From a bacterium (GTDB lineage Bacteria > UBP15 > UBA6099 > JAJRTR01): 64,000 nt of DNA. The position numbers were made by a program, and so were the translations under genes. The stretch spans positions 44,292-108,291 of the forward strand of contig JAJRTR010000174.1 of the NCBI GenBank assembly GCA_024278215.1, read 5' to 3'. Below are positions 53,654 through 62,603 of the stretch, piece by piece; position 1 is the stretch's first letter, and every line of letters starts with the position of its first letter. The notes beneath the pieces were generated by a model that was not told the DNA's origin, did no database searches, and saw only the letters and a program-made list of their open reading frames with translations.

Positions 53654-54721
53654 TCACCTTTTCGGCGATATTTTTTTCAGTTGTGCTGCAATTTCGAATC
53701 CGAACTGCAACAATTCGGAGGCGGCGTCTTTTACGGATTTGACGATCAGTCCGTCGTCCGGCAGACGATCATCGCCCGGCGGGAATGCGCCCATTGACTT
53801 GTGCGGCTCGGTCTGATACCAGTAGGCGGTGCTGGAGTAGTCAGAGCCGGGCGCATCGTTGGTGCCGCCGTGCTCCATTGTCACGCGGATACTTTTCTTG
53901 AACGGGATCGGGTCCTCGATGTGGAATCTGTAAGCGGAGATGCGAGACCTGAGCCGGTCTTTGATCGTCAGTCCATGGAAGGGGCCTGCGAACTTTCCTG
54001 TAATGAAGTACCAGCCACCGTTGAAATAATCTTCCGTTCCCGTGCCGTGTACCGCCGGTGGGTGCTGTTCACCGTCTACATATATCATTTCGTCGCCTTC
54101 GAGAAACCACAGTGACAGAGGCCTCTTGCCCTGCATATTCAGGTTGCAGCCGACATAGTGGCCTGCGCCTTCGGCTTCGAGCAGTGTGAAGTTCGAGCCC
54201 GGCAATGTTTTTTCGTGCCGCCATCTGGCGTGGAATCGACCGGTTTCCCTGTCGTTTTCCAGTTTGTCGAATCGGTGGTAAGTAATATTGTAGTAAAAAG
54301 CGTTTATGCTTTTCGGACTCTCGTTGACAAGTTCGATTCTCGCGCTTTTCCCGAAGGGCATAGAGAAATAGCAGTAGTAACCGCCGCTTGACATCCCAAG
54401 CGGCAGTGCCGTGAAGTGCCTGTATTGTGAGAAACCCACTCCGAAGAAATCACCCAGCGGCGCTTCCACACTGGGGGCTTCCTCGCCATCCCAGTACATT
54501 CGCAATGTTGCGCGGCGCAATATGTAGAGATCGGGAGACGCGACAGTGACCCAGATGCGTGAGATGCAGCCCGCGCCTTCTATCTCGGCCAGCACAGCCT
54601 TTTCGCCCGGGTCGACGACCACGTAATCATCGTTTCCGCCTGTACGGTCATAACTCGACTCCTGCGCTGAACTGTAGTCTTTCATCAGCGGAAGCTGATT
54701 CAGCATTTTCATCGGGCTCAT
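53654..54721 (-). CDS. Glycoside hydrolase family 172 (DUF2961) protein
   Basis: 355 residues, about family length. DUF2961 hallmarks: A-E-I-E-G-A-G-C-I-S-R-I-W near 48, then L-R-M-Y-W-D-G-E-E-x-P-S-V-E-A-P-L-G-D-F-F-G, and G-T-G-T-E-D-Y-F-N-G-G-W with the conserved glutamate. The fold is two jelly rolls. Known GH172 enzymes act on fructose dianhydrides or arabinofuranosides. No signal peptide is seen, so it would act in the cytoplasm unless exported another way. It probably shares a transcript with the small gene 40 bp upstream. Confidence 0.88.
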   Translation of the reverse strand: MSPMKMLNQLPLMKDYSSAQESSYDRTGGNDDYVVVDPGEKAVLAEIEGAGCISRIWVTVASPDLYILRRATLRMYWDGEEAPSVEAPLGDFFGVGFSQYRHFTALPLGMSSGGYYCYFSMPFGKSARIELVNESPKSINAFYYNITYHRFDKLENDRETGRFHARWRHEKTLPGSNFTLLEAEGAGHYVGCNLNMQGKRPLSLWFLEGDEMIYVDGEQHPPAVHGTGTEDYFNGGWYFITGKFAGPFHGLTIKDRLRSRISAYRFHIEDPIPFKKSIRVTMEHGGTNDAPGSDYSSTAYWYQTEPHKSMGAFPPGDDRLPDDGLIVKSVKDAASELLQFGFEIAAQLKKISPKR

Positions 54722-54761
54722 TATTCACCGCCGTTTTATCAGTTTTCTGTATTGCCGTCTT

Positions 54762-54983
54762 TTAATCTCTTACCGGCCACTCGTCCTGTTCCCGATTCTC
54801 GACATGACAGCAGAACCTGCTCCACTCGAATTCCATATGCGACACCGGGCAGCGAAGTCTAACTTTTTTGTCGTCGACACCAATAACGAGCCAGTCGCCC
54901 GCTCTCGGCCCGTCGGCAATGGTTATCTTCTGTCCAACTTCAAACTCATACATTTTAAAAACTGTAACTTTATGTTTCTCCAT
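54762..54983 (-). CDS. Small protein of unknown function
   Basis: 73 residues from the ATG at 54983; a longer frame to 55025 lacks a ribosome site and would overlap A/T-rich promoter-like DNA. It begins MEKHKVTVFKMYEFEVGQK and contains a beta-rich stretch (I-T-I-A-D-G-P-R-A-G-D-W-L-V-I-G-V) like a small SH3/KOW barrel, then R-C-P-V-S-H and F-C-C-H with three cysteines and two histidines that could bind metal. It lies 40 bp upstream of the GH172 gene on the same strand. No family recognised. Confidence 0.5.
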   Translation of the reverse strand: MEKHKVTVFKMYEFEVGQKITIADGPRAGDWLVIGVDDKKVRLRCPVSHMEFEWSRFCCHVENREQDEWPVRD

Positions 54984-55065
54984 ATTAATATTCTTTCTTT
55001 CAATTGACTGGATTATACTATTCATTTTATACGGTTTGCAGTTAAAATCAAAATATACGAAATGT

Positions 55066-55231
55066 GGTATACACTTGACTCAACCAATACGAATGGCGGA
55101 CTGCGCATTCTTTTAAATGGATTCCCGCTTAAAACGTGCGGGAATGACATAATTAAAAACAAGCTGCCTGAGAATGTCATTCCCGTGAAAACGGGAATCC
55201 ATTATATCCCGGGTTGAGTGATGTGCATACC
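55066..55231. repeat. Outer inverted repeat enclosing the ATTCCC element
   Basis: Arms 55066-55085 (starting GGTATACACTTGACTCAACC) and 55212-55231 pair at 17 of 20 positions and enclose the element at 55117-55202. The arrangement parallels the nested palindromes at 24925-25199. Confidence 0.55.
55117..55202. repeat. 86-bp palindromic element with ATTCCC-N8-GGGAAT core
   Basis: ATGGATTCCCG (55117-55127) and CGGGAATCCAT (55192-55202) are exact inverted ends, with GGGAATGACA/TGTCATTCCC inside. The right half (55179-55198) fits the dRS3-type pattern ATTCCC-N8-GGGAAT exactly. Such elements are dispersed in many Gram-negative genomes. Confidence 0.75.
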
Positions 55232-55246
55232 CCATTAGGAAGCATT

Positions 55247-55966
55247 ATGTGCGGAAGATACTCGCTAATACACAATTATGAATTCATCGAAGACCGTTTC
55301 GAGTTCGATGAATCCGACATTCGGGAGTTCAGTGCGCGCTACAATATCGCCCCCACACAGGAATCGATTGTGATAGCGGCGGATGAAAGCGGCAGGAGAT
55401 TGAAAATGATGCGCTGGGGACTGATACCGGCATGGGCGAAGGATGAAACAATCGGCGGCAGGATGATAAACGCACGCGCGGAAACGCTAACAGGGAAAAG
55501 GAGCTTCTCGAATCTACTTGAGACAAAACGCTGCCTGGTGATCGCCGACGGTTTCTACGAATGGCATCGTGACAAAAGAACAAAAAACACAACCCCTTTC
55601 AGGTTCACCCTCGAGGACGGCAGTCCGTTCGCTTTTGCCGGACTCTGGGACACATGGAATAATGCCGATGGAGAACCGATTTTTTCATATACGATAATAA
55701 CGACTGCCGCGAATGAACTCACAACGGCTGTCCATGATCGAATGCCCGTGATTCTCACGCTCGAATCTGAGCGCGTATGGCTTGACAAAAACACAACAGC
55801 AACACAGGACCTCACTCCGTTGCTTGTTCCTTATGATGCCTGCGCAATGAAGTATTATGAAGTATCACCTATAGTAAATTCCTCTTCAAACGACACCCCT
55901 GATTGCATACAGCCTGCCGCGCTTTTGAAAACAAATTGTCAGGCGGAGCTGCATTTCGATGTATAG
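55247..55966 (+). CDS. yedK: YedK/HMCES-type SOS response-associated peptidase
   Basis: 239 residues. The start at 55247 is required because Cys2 (MCGRYSLIHNYEF) must become N-terminal after Met removal to form the thiazolidine with abasic DNA; AGGAAG lies four bases upstream. Other SRAP motifs: A-R-Y-N-I-A-P-T-Q, R-W-G-L-I-P-A-W, I-N-A-R-A-E-T, D-G-F-Y-E-W-H and H-D-R-M-P-V-I-L with the catalytic histidine. It protects abasic sites in single-stranded DNA. Single gene; no LexA box checked with confidence. Confidence 0.95.
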   Translation: MCGRYSLIHNYEFIEDRFEFDESDIREFSARYNIAPTQESIVIAADESGRRLKMMRWGLIPAWAKDETIGGRMINARAETLTGKRSFSNLLETKRCLVIADGFYEWHRDKRTKNTTPFRFTLEDGSPFAFAGLWDTWNNADGEPIFSYTIITTAANELTTAVHDRMPVILTLESERVWLDKNTTATQDLTPLLVPYDACAMKYYEVSPIVNSSSNDTPDCIQPAALLKTNCQAELHFDV

Positions 55967-56180
55967 GTGCTGAACCCAATTATGTTTTCCTGGCCCGCAT
56001 TGTTGAAATATGCTGGTTTGTCCCTTATCGACCATCGAGGAAACGTCCCGATTACGCCCATCACACCATTGATCGCTTGTTTGCGAAATATTCTGATTGC
56101 AATAAATGTCACATCCGAAAAACGACTGATTTGTTTGCCCTGTCGCTCAAGTTATATAAATTTTTACCGATATAAGTGAT

Positions 56181-56723
56181 ATGAGTATAGATTCGATCAC
56201 ATCGCTTGACGACATCAGGGCGGATATAGTGAATAAACTTCGCTCAGCCCTGAAAATGGACCCCGACGCGCCGCTTTCCGAGGCCGGCAATAACAAGAGT
56301 CTCGAAGAACTGAGGCAGCAGATTCTTGCAAAAGCGCGCGAACAACTGGGCGGCTCGATTTCTGTACCGGGCAAGCCGGCAGGCGACTTTACGGTGGATG
56401 TCGACGACATGCGGACACGGATGCTCTTCTACCGCATTAAAAACGCCAATATATCGCGTGGTCAGAGGGATGCCCTCAGCGGCTTTGTACGCAGCATGGC
56501 CATAGATAAAAAAATAGGTAAAGAAATCGTCAAAAGTGTAAGTGAAATGATTTTCTTCATGGAAACCACAGCCGGAATCAACCGCCGCAACGAGTTGAAA
56601 ACTTTCCCACTCGAAAAAACTGTCGACAACGAAATGAACAGCATATATTCCATGCGCGCACGTCGCGACGCAATGAAGGAAAATCTCGAAAACCTCAGAA
56701 AAAACATATCCCCATCAGATTGA
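56181..56723 (+). CDS. Conserved-looking hypothetical helical protein
   Basis: 180 residues, charged, almost entirely helical, no signal peptide or membrane segment. The N-terminal part has short amphipathic helices (LEELRQQILAKAREQL), a Gly/Pro-rich hinge at 75-88, then a compact helical region with R-T-R-M-L-F-Y-R-I-K-N-A and I-S-R-G-Q-R-D-A-L-S-G-F. I do not recognise the family. The Shine-Dalgarno is weak. It stands alone upstream of the carbamoyltransferase gene. Confidence 0.6.
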   Translation: MSIDSITSLDDIRADIVNKLRSALKMDPDAPLSEAGNNKSLEELRQQILAKAREQLGGSISVPGKPAGDFTVDVDDMRTRMLFYRIKNANISRGQRDALSGFVRSMAIDKKIGKEIVKSVSEMIFFMETTAGINRRNELKTFPLEKTVDNEMNSIYSMRARRDAMKENLENLRKNISPSD

Positions 56724-56919
56724 ATCTCGCATAGCACCCGTTGTTATCAAGTATCACTTTGAGCCGATTGCAATGATTATCAAAAACGGCTAAACTTTAT
56801 TAACGGTTGTGAGTATTGCCGTTCATCGGGGAAAATTCCTGTTATGGAAAACAACACGTTCAGCGGTTAATCTGAAAGATGCTTCGAATCATTTATTGAG
56901 GAGAAAAGGAAAATAGAAA

Positions 56920-58653
56920 ATGTCTGTAATTCTTGGAATAAACGCATATCATCCGGGCGCGTCGGCTGCGATAGTTATCGACGGCAAACCTGTGGCGGCA
57001 ATCGCAGAGGAACGCCTTAACAGAATCAAGTATTACGCGCTGTTTCCGAAACTCGCAATCTTGAAATGCCTCGATATAGCAGGTATAGAACTCAAAGACA
57101 TCGATTATGTCGCAATCGGGCGCGACCCTGATGCCAACCGATCGAAGAAAATCGAGTATCTTGTCAGAAATCCCACTAAACTTCTGAATCTCATAAAAAT
57201 CAAAATGAGCAAGAGTTCTCTAGGCGACATGAAGGAACTTTTCGTCAGAGAACTCGATGCCGACCCGGCGCAATTGCGTTTCGAGCAGTTGCACGTCGAA
57301 CACCATCTTGCGCACATCGCCGGTTCCTATTTTATTTCTCCGTGGGAGCGATGCGCCGGTTTCAGTGTTGACGGCTCGGGCGATTTCGTCACCTGCATGC
57401 TGGCAAAATGCGAGGGCGATCAAATTGACATCAGGAAACGAGTATTTGTGCCGCACTCGCTCGGTTCACTTTATATGATGATATGCGAGTTCATAGGCTA
57501 CCGGAAGTACGGCGATGAGGGCAAGGTCATGGGGCTCGCCCCGCTTGGCGGAGATACATATCATGATACGTTCGAAGATATGGTTAATCTTACAGGCGAT
57601 TCATTCACGCTGAACAGCAAATATTTCATGCCGTTCGGGTCGAATCAGGGTATGAGTTTCGACGAGAACGGCCAGATGAAAATCCACAGGCATTATTCGG
57701 ACTTCATGGTCGAGAAATTCGGCGAACCGCGTGAACCTTATTCAGATATCCCGGACCGCGACCGCGACCTTGCTTTCGGTGTGCAGAGAATATTCGAAAA
57801 AGGCTACATGCACCTTTTGAACATTCTTCATGGTATGGTGCCCGATGAACGTGTGGCAATGGCGGGAGGCGGCATATTAAATAGTGTCGCCAACGGCAAA
57901 CTTTTCGACGAAACTCCTTTCCGCGAAACAGCCATCCAGCCGGCCGCCGGCGACGAAGGTCTTTCCATCGGTGCCGCACTCTATGTCAGCAACTGCATTC
58001 TCAAAGAAGGCAACCGCTACGAAATGCAGAGCGCCGACCTCGGACCGGAATACTCTGATTCTGAAATAAAATCATCCCTCAATCACTATGGTATCAAGTA
58101 CATTAAACTCGACCGTGACGAATTGATAGACAAAACCGCAGACGACATCGAAAAGGGTTGCGTGGTAGGTTGGTTCCAGGGCAGAATGGAATGGGGACCG
58201 CGCGCGCTGGGCAACCGCTCGATCCTTGCAAACCCGGGTCGCAAAGACATGAAAGCCATCCTGAATTCGCGCATCAAACGCCGCGAGTGGTTCCGTCCGT
58301 TTGCGCCTTCGGTGCTTGCCGAGTGCCAGTCCGATATTTTCGATCATACGCACCCTTCCCCATTCATGCTCCACGTATACAAGATCAAACCCGAATGGCG
58401 CGAAAAACTCGTCGCCGTCAATCACGTGGACGACACCGGCAGACTCCAGAGCGTCGCTCGCGACGAAAACGCTCTTTATTACGACCTTATCAAAAAGGTC
58501 GGCGAGAAAACAGGCACACCGGCTGTACTCAACACAAGTTTTAACGAAAATGAACCCATCGTTTGCAGCCCACAGGAAGCGGCGGACTGCTTTACTCGCA
58601 CAAAAATGGACACACTCGCGATCGGGCCATTCTTCTGCAGGAAAGACGACTGA
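56920..58653 (+). CDS. NodU/CmcH-family O-carbamoyltransferase
   Basis: 577 residues, standard size. The N-terminal Kae1-like ATPase-fold domain begins I-L-G-I-N-A-Y-H-P-G-A-S-A-A and contains A-E-E-R-x-N-R-I-K, H-H-L-A-H-I-A-G-S-Y and a metal-binding H/D set including F-S-V-D-G-S-G-D. The YrdC-like C-terminal domain has V-V-G-W-F-Q-G-R-M-E-W-G-P-R-A-L-G-N-R-S-I. These enzymes transfer carbamoyl from carbamoyl phosphate, via carbamoyl-AMP, to hydroxyls of sugars or secondary metabolites. GAGGAG lies upstream. It is coupled to the propeller gene that starts 2 bp after its stop. Confidence 0.92.
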   Translation: MSVILGINAYHPGASAAIVIDGKPVAAIAEERLNRIKYYALFPKLAILKCLDIAGIELKDIDYVAIGRDPDANRSKKIEYLVRNPTKLLNLIKIKMSKSSLGDMKELFVRELDADPAQLRFEQLHVEHHLAHIAGSYFISPWERCAGFSVDGSGDFVTCMLAKCEGDQIDIRKRVFVPHSLGSLYMMICEFIGYRKYGDEGKVMGLAPLGGDTYHDTFEDMVNLTGDSFTLNSKYFMPFGSNQGMSFDENGQMKIHRHYSDFMVEKFGEPREPYSDIPDRDRDLAFGVQRIFEKGYMHLLNILHGMVPDERVAMAGGGILNSVANGKLFDETPFRETAIQPAAGDEGLSIGAALYVSNCILKEGNRYEMQSADLGPEYSDSEIKSSLNHYGIKYIKLDRDELIDKTADDIEKGCVVGWFQGRMEWGPRALGNRSILANPGRKDMKAILNSRIKRREWFRPFAPSVLAECQSDIFDHTHPSPFMLHVYKIKPEWREKLVAVNHVDDTGRLQSVARDENALYYDLIKKVGEKTGTPAVLNTSFNENEPIVCSPQEAADCFTRTKMDTLAIGPFFCRKDD

Positions 58654-58655
58654 TA

Positions 58656-59714
58656 TTGAAATCGCAGTGGAAAATAGAACCGGTATCCAGCCTCCACGGA
58701 TTCACAATCGAGTGGATCGAGCCGGGACGCACTATCATTTCAAGGAAAAACAGATTCTATCTTGCCGATTCGCCGACAGGAAAAATGAAACATGCCGGGA
58801 CAGTGCCCGCGCCACTGTGGAAACAGGCGGCGGCCTCGCTCCGGCTCGGTCAGAGACTTCTGCGGTTCATGGCGTATAATGCACTGCCTCTGCCCGACGG
58901 TTCGCTGTTTGTCACCTTTGGGAAACGATACGGTATTCTCTCAGGCGGCGACTTTCATTCAATCGGCGGCATCGAAAAACCAGGACGCGCACTCCGCGGC
59001 GCCTGCGCGCAGGGACGCGACGGAATGATTTACTTCGGCGAATATATCACCGGCAGAAAACGTGTGCCTATCAGTGTCTATGCCTGCGGCACCGGCAGCA
59101 AATGCGCAGGCACGGTACACAAATTCGAGGTCGGCGAAGTGCGCCATGTACATGGAATATATTGCGATCCTTACACCGGCGATTTATGGTGCCTCACTGG
59201 CGACCTGCCGGAAGAATGCCGCATTATTAAAACCTCAGACTATTTCAAATCAATGGAAATAATCGGTTCGGGCGACGAAACATGGCGCGCCGTCAGCGTT
59301 CAATTTCGCAAAGACGCCGTTTATTATGCCACAGATGCCGAATTCGGCGCGAATTACATTTACCGGATCGACAGGAAAACATGCCGCCGCGATATGCTTA
59401 CCCGCGTCGACGGCCCGGTGTATTATTCGCGAAGCGTCGGCGACGATCTTCTGTTCTGCGTCACAGCCGAGTTGTGTCCCAGCCAGAAAGGAACAGAGGC
59501 TACCCTCTGGCATGTCGACCCGGATGATAATGTCAATAAAGTTTATTCAGTTGGGAAAGACCTTTTTGCTTACAAGAAATTCGTAAAATTCTTTCTGCCC
59601 GGACTCCTGAATTTCCCCGCAGGCCCCGGACTCGATCACGAGACATATTTCAACGCCGCTGCTCTCCGCGGCATCGACAACATGACCTTCAGAATCAGAA
59701 TAAATTGCGACTGA
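58656..59714 (+). CDS. BNR/propeller-like protein coupled to the carbamoyltransferase
   Basis: 352 residues from TTG 58656, which lies 2 bp after the preceding stop and has GGAAAG ten bases upstream. An in-frame ATG at 58563 would overlap the carbamoyltransferase by 90 bp. The sequence has repeated G-x-x-Y/H-x-x-D-P-x-T-G-D-L-W and S-x-D-x-x-W-R-A-V-S turns, as in BNR/six-bladed propellers, with blades starting roughly every 50-55 residues. No signal peptide. The tight coupling suggests it acts on the same glycan or metabolite. Function unknown. Confidence 0.75.
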   Translation: MKSQWKIEPVSSLHGFTIEWIEPGRTIISRKNRFYLADSPTGKMKHAGTVPAPLWKQAAASLRLGQRLLRFMAYNALPLPDGSLFVTFGKRYGILSGGDFHSIGGIEKPGRALRGACAQGRDGMIYFGEYITGRKRVPISVYACGTGSKCAGTVHKFEVGEVRHVHGIYCDPYTGDLWCLTGDLPEECRIIKTSDYFKSMEIIGSGDETWRAVSVQFRKDAVYYATDAEFGANYIYRIDRKTCRRDMLTRVDGPVYYSRSVGDDLLFCVTAELCPSQKGTEATLWHVDPDDNVNKVYSVGKDLFAYKKFVKFFLPGLLNFPAGPGLDHETYFNAAALRGIDNMTFRIRINCD

Positions 59715-59753
59715 ACGAAAATCTGCTCCTACCGGAACATGCACAAATTGCCC

Positions 59754-59790
59754 GCTACCCCGGATTTATTTGTGAGAAACCCGGGGTAGC
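59754..59790. terminator. Bidirectional hairpin between convergent genes
   Basis: GCTACCCCGG (59754-59763) pairs exactly with CCGGGGTAGC (59781-59790) over 17 bases, between the propeller gene and gcvPB. There is no long T run on either side, so its strength as a terminator is uncertain. Confidence 0.5.
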
Positions 59791-59823
59791 GAACCTTATC
59801 AAAGCCACCGACAAGGTGAGCGG

Positions 59824-61281
59824 TCATCTCTCTTTTAACGAAAAATCCATATTTTTCGCCGCGGCGACTTCGTCAAGACGCCCCACAGGTGTAGTAACCG
59901 GCGCGTCGCGACATGATTGCGGATCATTCTCGATTATCACGGCTATCTCTTTCATCGCCTCGATAAATGTGTCCAGCATCTCGAGCGATTCCGTCTCCGT
60001 CGGTTCGATCATCATCGCTTCTTTCACAACGAGCGGAAAATATATTGTAGGTGGATGATAGCCTTTGTCGATGAGCATCTTTGCTATGTCCAGGGCGCGA
60101 ACACCTTTTTTCGCCTGTTCCTGCGCACTCAGGACACATTCGTGCATACACGGCAGGTCGAACGCCGCGCTATAATACTCTTTCAACATATTGAAAACAT
60201 AATTCGCATTCAGCACAGCGTTTTCGCTCACTCGCACAAGGCCCTCCCGGCCCAGTGTGATTATGTATGAATATGCTTTGAGAATGACGCCGAAATTTCC
60301 GTAGAACGGAGCTACGTAACCAATTGATTTCGGGCGGTCGTATTCGAGCGCGTAAGTGCCGTCTTTGCGTTTTACAACGAGTGATATCGGTAGATATTCG
60401 CATAATTTTTCGCACACGCCGACCGGTCCCGCTCCCGGCCCGCCGCCGCCGTGGGGTGTGGCGAACGTCTTGTGCAGATTCAGGTGTATCACGTCGAAAC
60501 CGATGTCGCCGGGCCTGCACTTCCCGAGTATCGCGTTCAGGTTCGCTCCGTCATAATACATCAGGCCGTCGCGTTCGTGGACCATGTCGGCCATCTTCTG
60601 CACATTTTCGTCGAACAGGCCCAGCGTGTTGGGATTCGTAAGCATGACGGCCGCCACTTCATCATCGAGCAGTTCCTCGAACTTATCTATATCCATCCTG
60701 CCCCGCGAATCCGTGGGAACGGAAACAACGGAATAGCCCGCAATCGCCGCGCTTGCCGGGTTTGTGCCGTGTGCCGAATCAGGCGCGAGCACCTTTGTTT
60801 TATTGTTGCCGCGTTCGCGGTGATAAGCGGCGATCAGCATCACGCCTGTCAATTCACCGTGCGCGCCGGCCATCGGCTGCATAGTGAATTCGGCCATACC
60901 GGTGATCTCGCTCAACATTCGTTCAGTCTCATAGATAACTTCCAGCGCGCCCTGGGTGAGCATACCGCCGAGCCGGAGTTGCGGCAGCAGCGGATGCAGC
61001 GCCGCAAAACCTTCGTAGCGCGACACTTCCTCGCCCAGCTTCGGGTTATACTTCATCGTGCACGAACCCAGCGGGTAGAAGCTTGTGTCCACGCCGAAGT
61101 TGCGGCGCGAAAGTTCGTTGAAATGGCGCACCGCGTCGATCTCCGACACTTCGGGAAGCTCCGCAGGTTTCGACCGCATAAACTCTTCAGGTATTTCCAT
61201 CCGGGCGAGCACATCGCTCTGCGGCGGCCTGACACCACACCTGCCCTGCTTGCTTTTTTCGTATATGAGTTTCACAGGCAT
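59824..61281 (-). CDS. gcvPB: Glycine dehydrogenase (decarboxylating) subunit 2
   Basis: 485 residues. The PLP-binding lysine lies in H-L-N-L-H-K-T-F-A-T-P-H followed by G-G-G-G-P-G-A-G-P, and S-F-Y-P-L-G-S-C-T-M-K-Y-N-P is the usual N-terminal signature of the C-terminal-half subunit. With GcvPA it forms the P-protein, which decarboxylates glycine and passes the aminomethyl group to the H-protein lipoyl arm. The start overlaps the end of gcvPA by 10 bp, so translation is coupled. The gcvT and gcvH genes are not in the window. Confidence 0.96.
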   Translation of the reverse strand: MPVKLIYEKSKQGRCGVRPPQSDVLARMEIPEEFMRSKPAELPEVSEIDAVRHFNELSRRNFGVDTSFYPLGSCTMKYNPKLGEEVSRYEGFAALHPLLPQLRLGGMLTQGALEVIYETERMLSEITGMAEFTMQPMAGAHGELTGVMLIAAYHRERGNNKTKVLAPDSAHGTNPASAAIAGYSVVSVPTDSRGRMDIDKFEELLDDEVAAVMLTNPNTLGLFDENVQKMADMVHERDGLMYYDGANLNAILGKCRPGDIGFDVIHLNLHKTFATPHGGGGPGAGPVGVCEKLCEYLPISLVVKRKDGTYALEYDRPKSIGYVAPFYGNFGVILKAYSYIITLGREGLVRVSENAVLNANYVFNMLKEYYSAAFDLPCMHECVLSAQEQAKKGVRALDIAKMLIDKGYHPPTIYFPLVVKEAMMIEPTETESLEMLDTFIEAMKEIAVIIENDPQSCRDAPVTTPVGRLDEVAAAKNMDFSLKER

Positions 61282-62603
61282 CCCTCCATAGCCTCGGCCA
61301 GTCTGCCGATCTCTTCTTTTGTCCTTTTCTCTGTCACAGCAACAAGCATAGACTTCTTCATTCCTTCATAATAGAAACCGAGCGGGAAACCGGCGGCGAA
61401 ACCTTTCTCGATAAGATCGCCCGCCACTTCGCCCGCGTCGCGCGGCAGATCTATGGTAAATTCATTGAATATCGGCGCCGAATATTTTATGTGCACTCCG
61501 GGTATTGCGCTTAGCCGCTGCCGGGCATAAGCGGCTTTTGTCGCGCACAGTTCCGCTGTTTCCACGAGCCCCACTTTACCGATAAGGCACAGGTATACCA
61601 GCGCCGCCAGTGCGCAGAGCGCTTCATTCGAGCATATATTGCTTGTTGCTTTTTCGCGTCTAATATGCTGCTCGCGCGTCTGGAGCGTGAGCACGAAACC
61701 ACGGCGGCCCGCATGATCGGTCGTCGCGCCCACGAGCCTGCCCGGCATCTTCCGCACATATTTCATGCGTGTCGCCATGAATCCGAGATACGGACCGCCG
61801 AACGACAGCGGCAGCCCCAGGCTCTGGCCTTCACCTGTGACAATGTCGAATCCCATCTCACCGGGCGTTTTCAGAATGCCCAGCGAAATCGGGTAGACCG
61901 AAGCAATAGCGAGCGCACCCGCTTCGTGCGCAATTTCGCAGACCGGCGTAAGATCGTCGACACAACCGAAGAAGTTCGGATTCTGCAGTATTATCGCCGC
62001 CGTATCCTGATCAATCGCATCGCCAACTTTCCTCCTGTCCGTGACTCCTTCCCTGGTGGGCACCTCGACAAATTCAAGTGAAAGATTGCTCGTATAACTC
62101 GCAAGCATCTTCCTGTATATCGGGTTGACCGCCGAACTGACGATGATCTTGCGCCGCCGGGTGATTCGTACCGCCATCATGGCCGCCTCGTACAGTGCCG
62201 TGCCGCCGTCGTAGAGCGAAGCGTTCGCGACATCCATCTCGACCAGACGGCATATTGCGGTCTGATACTCATAAATGGCCTGTAGCGTGCCCTGCGAAAT
62301 CTCAGGCTGGTATGGAGTATAAGCAGTATAAAATTCGCCCCGTTGCAGCACAGTGTCCAGCGCGGATGGAATATAATGGTCATAGAAACCGCCCCCGATA
62401 AAATTCACCAGCCCGGTTGCGTTTTTATCCGCGAGGGCCGCAATATGGCGTCTCACATCCATTTCACTTCGACCGGTCGGCAAATTTAACTTTTTCGCGT
62501 GCATTTCCGGGGGTATCTGCCTGAACAGTTCGTCAATGTTTTCGAGTCCGATCCTGGCCAGCATCTTTTCCCTGTCTTCATCTGTATTCGGTATATATGG
62601 CAT
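61272..62603 (-). CDS. gcvPA: Glycine dehydrogenase (decarboxylating) subunit 1
   Basis: 443 residues, the N-terminal-half subunit of split P-protein. It begins M-P-Y-I-P-N-T-D-E-D and has F-I-G-G-G-F-Y-D-H-Y-I-P, Y-T-P-Y-Q-P-E-I-S-Q-G-T-L-Q and S-Y-D/L-Y-D-G-G-T-A-like family motifs. It lacks the PLP lysine carried by gcvPB, as expected. GGAAGGTGAG precedes the ATG. No glycine riboswitch is seen upstream, and the upstream 430 bp are repeat-rich. Confidence 0.96.
   Translation of the reverse strand: MPYIPNTDEDREKMLARIGLENIDELFRQIPPEMHAKKLNLPTGRSEMDVRRHIAALADKNATGLVNFIGGGFYDHYIPSALDTVLQRGEFYTAYTPYQPEISQGTLQAIYEYQTAICRLVEMDVANASLYDGGTALYEAAMMAVRITRRRKIIVSSAVNPIYRKMLASYTSNLSLEFVEVPTREGVTDRRKVGDAIDQDTAAIILQNPNFFGCVDDLTPVCEIAHEAGALAIASVYPISLGILKTPGEMGFDIVTGEGQSLGLPLSFGGPYLGFMATRMKYVRKMPGRLVGATTDHAGRRGFVLTLQTREQHIRREKATSNICSNEALCALAALVYLCLIGKVGLVETAELCATKAAYARQRLSAIPGVHIKYSAPIFNEFTIDLPRDAGEVAGDLIEKGFAAGFPLGFYYEGMKKSMLVAVTEKRTKEEIGRLAEAMEGCL

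Noticed and set aside
56761-56784. Another end of the palindromic element (GAGCCGATTGCAATGATT)
   Set aside because: Only the first dozen bases match well; too weak to call.
60451-61371. 306-codon open frame on the plus strand
   Set aside because: Antisense to gcvPB and the gcvPA junction, which are certain; composition is atypical (His/Arg rich).
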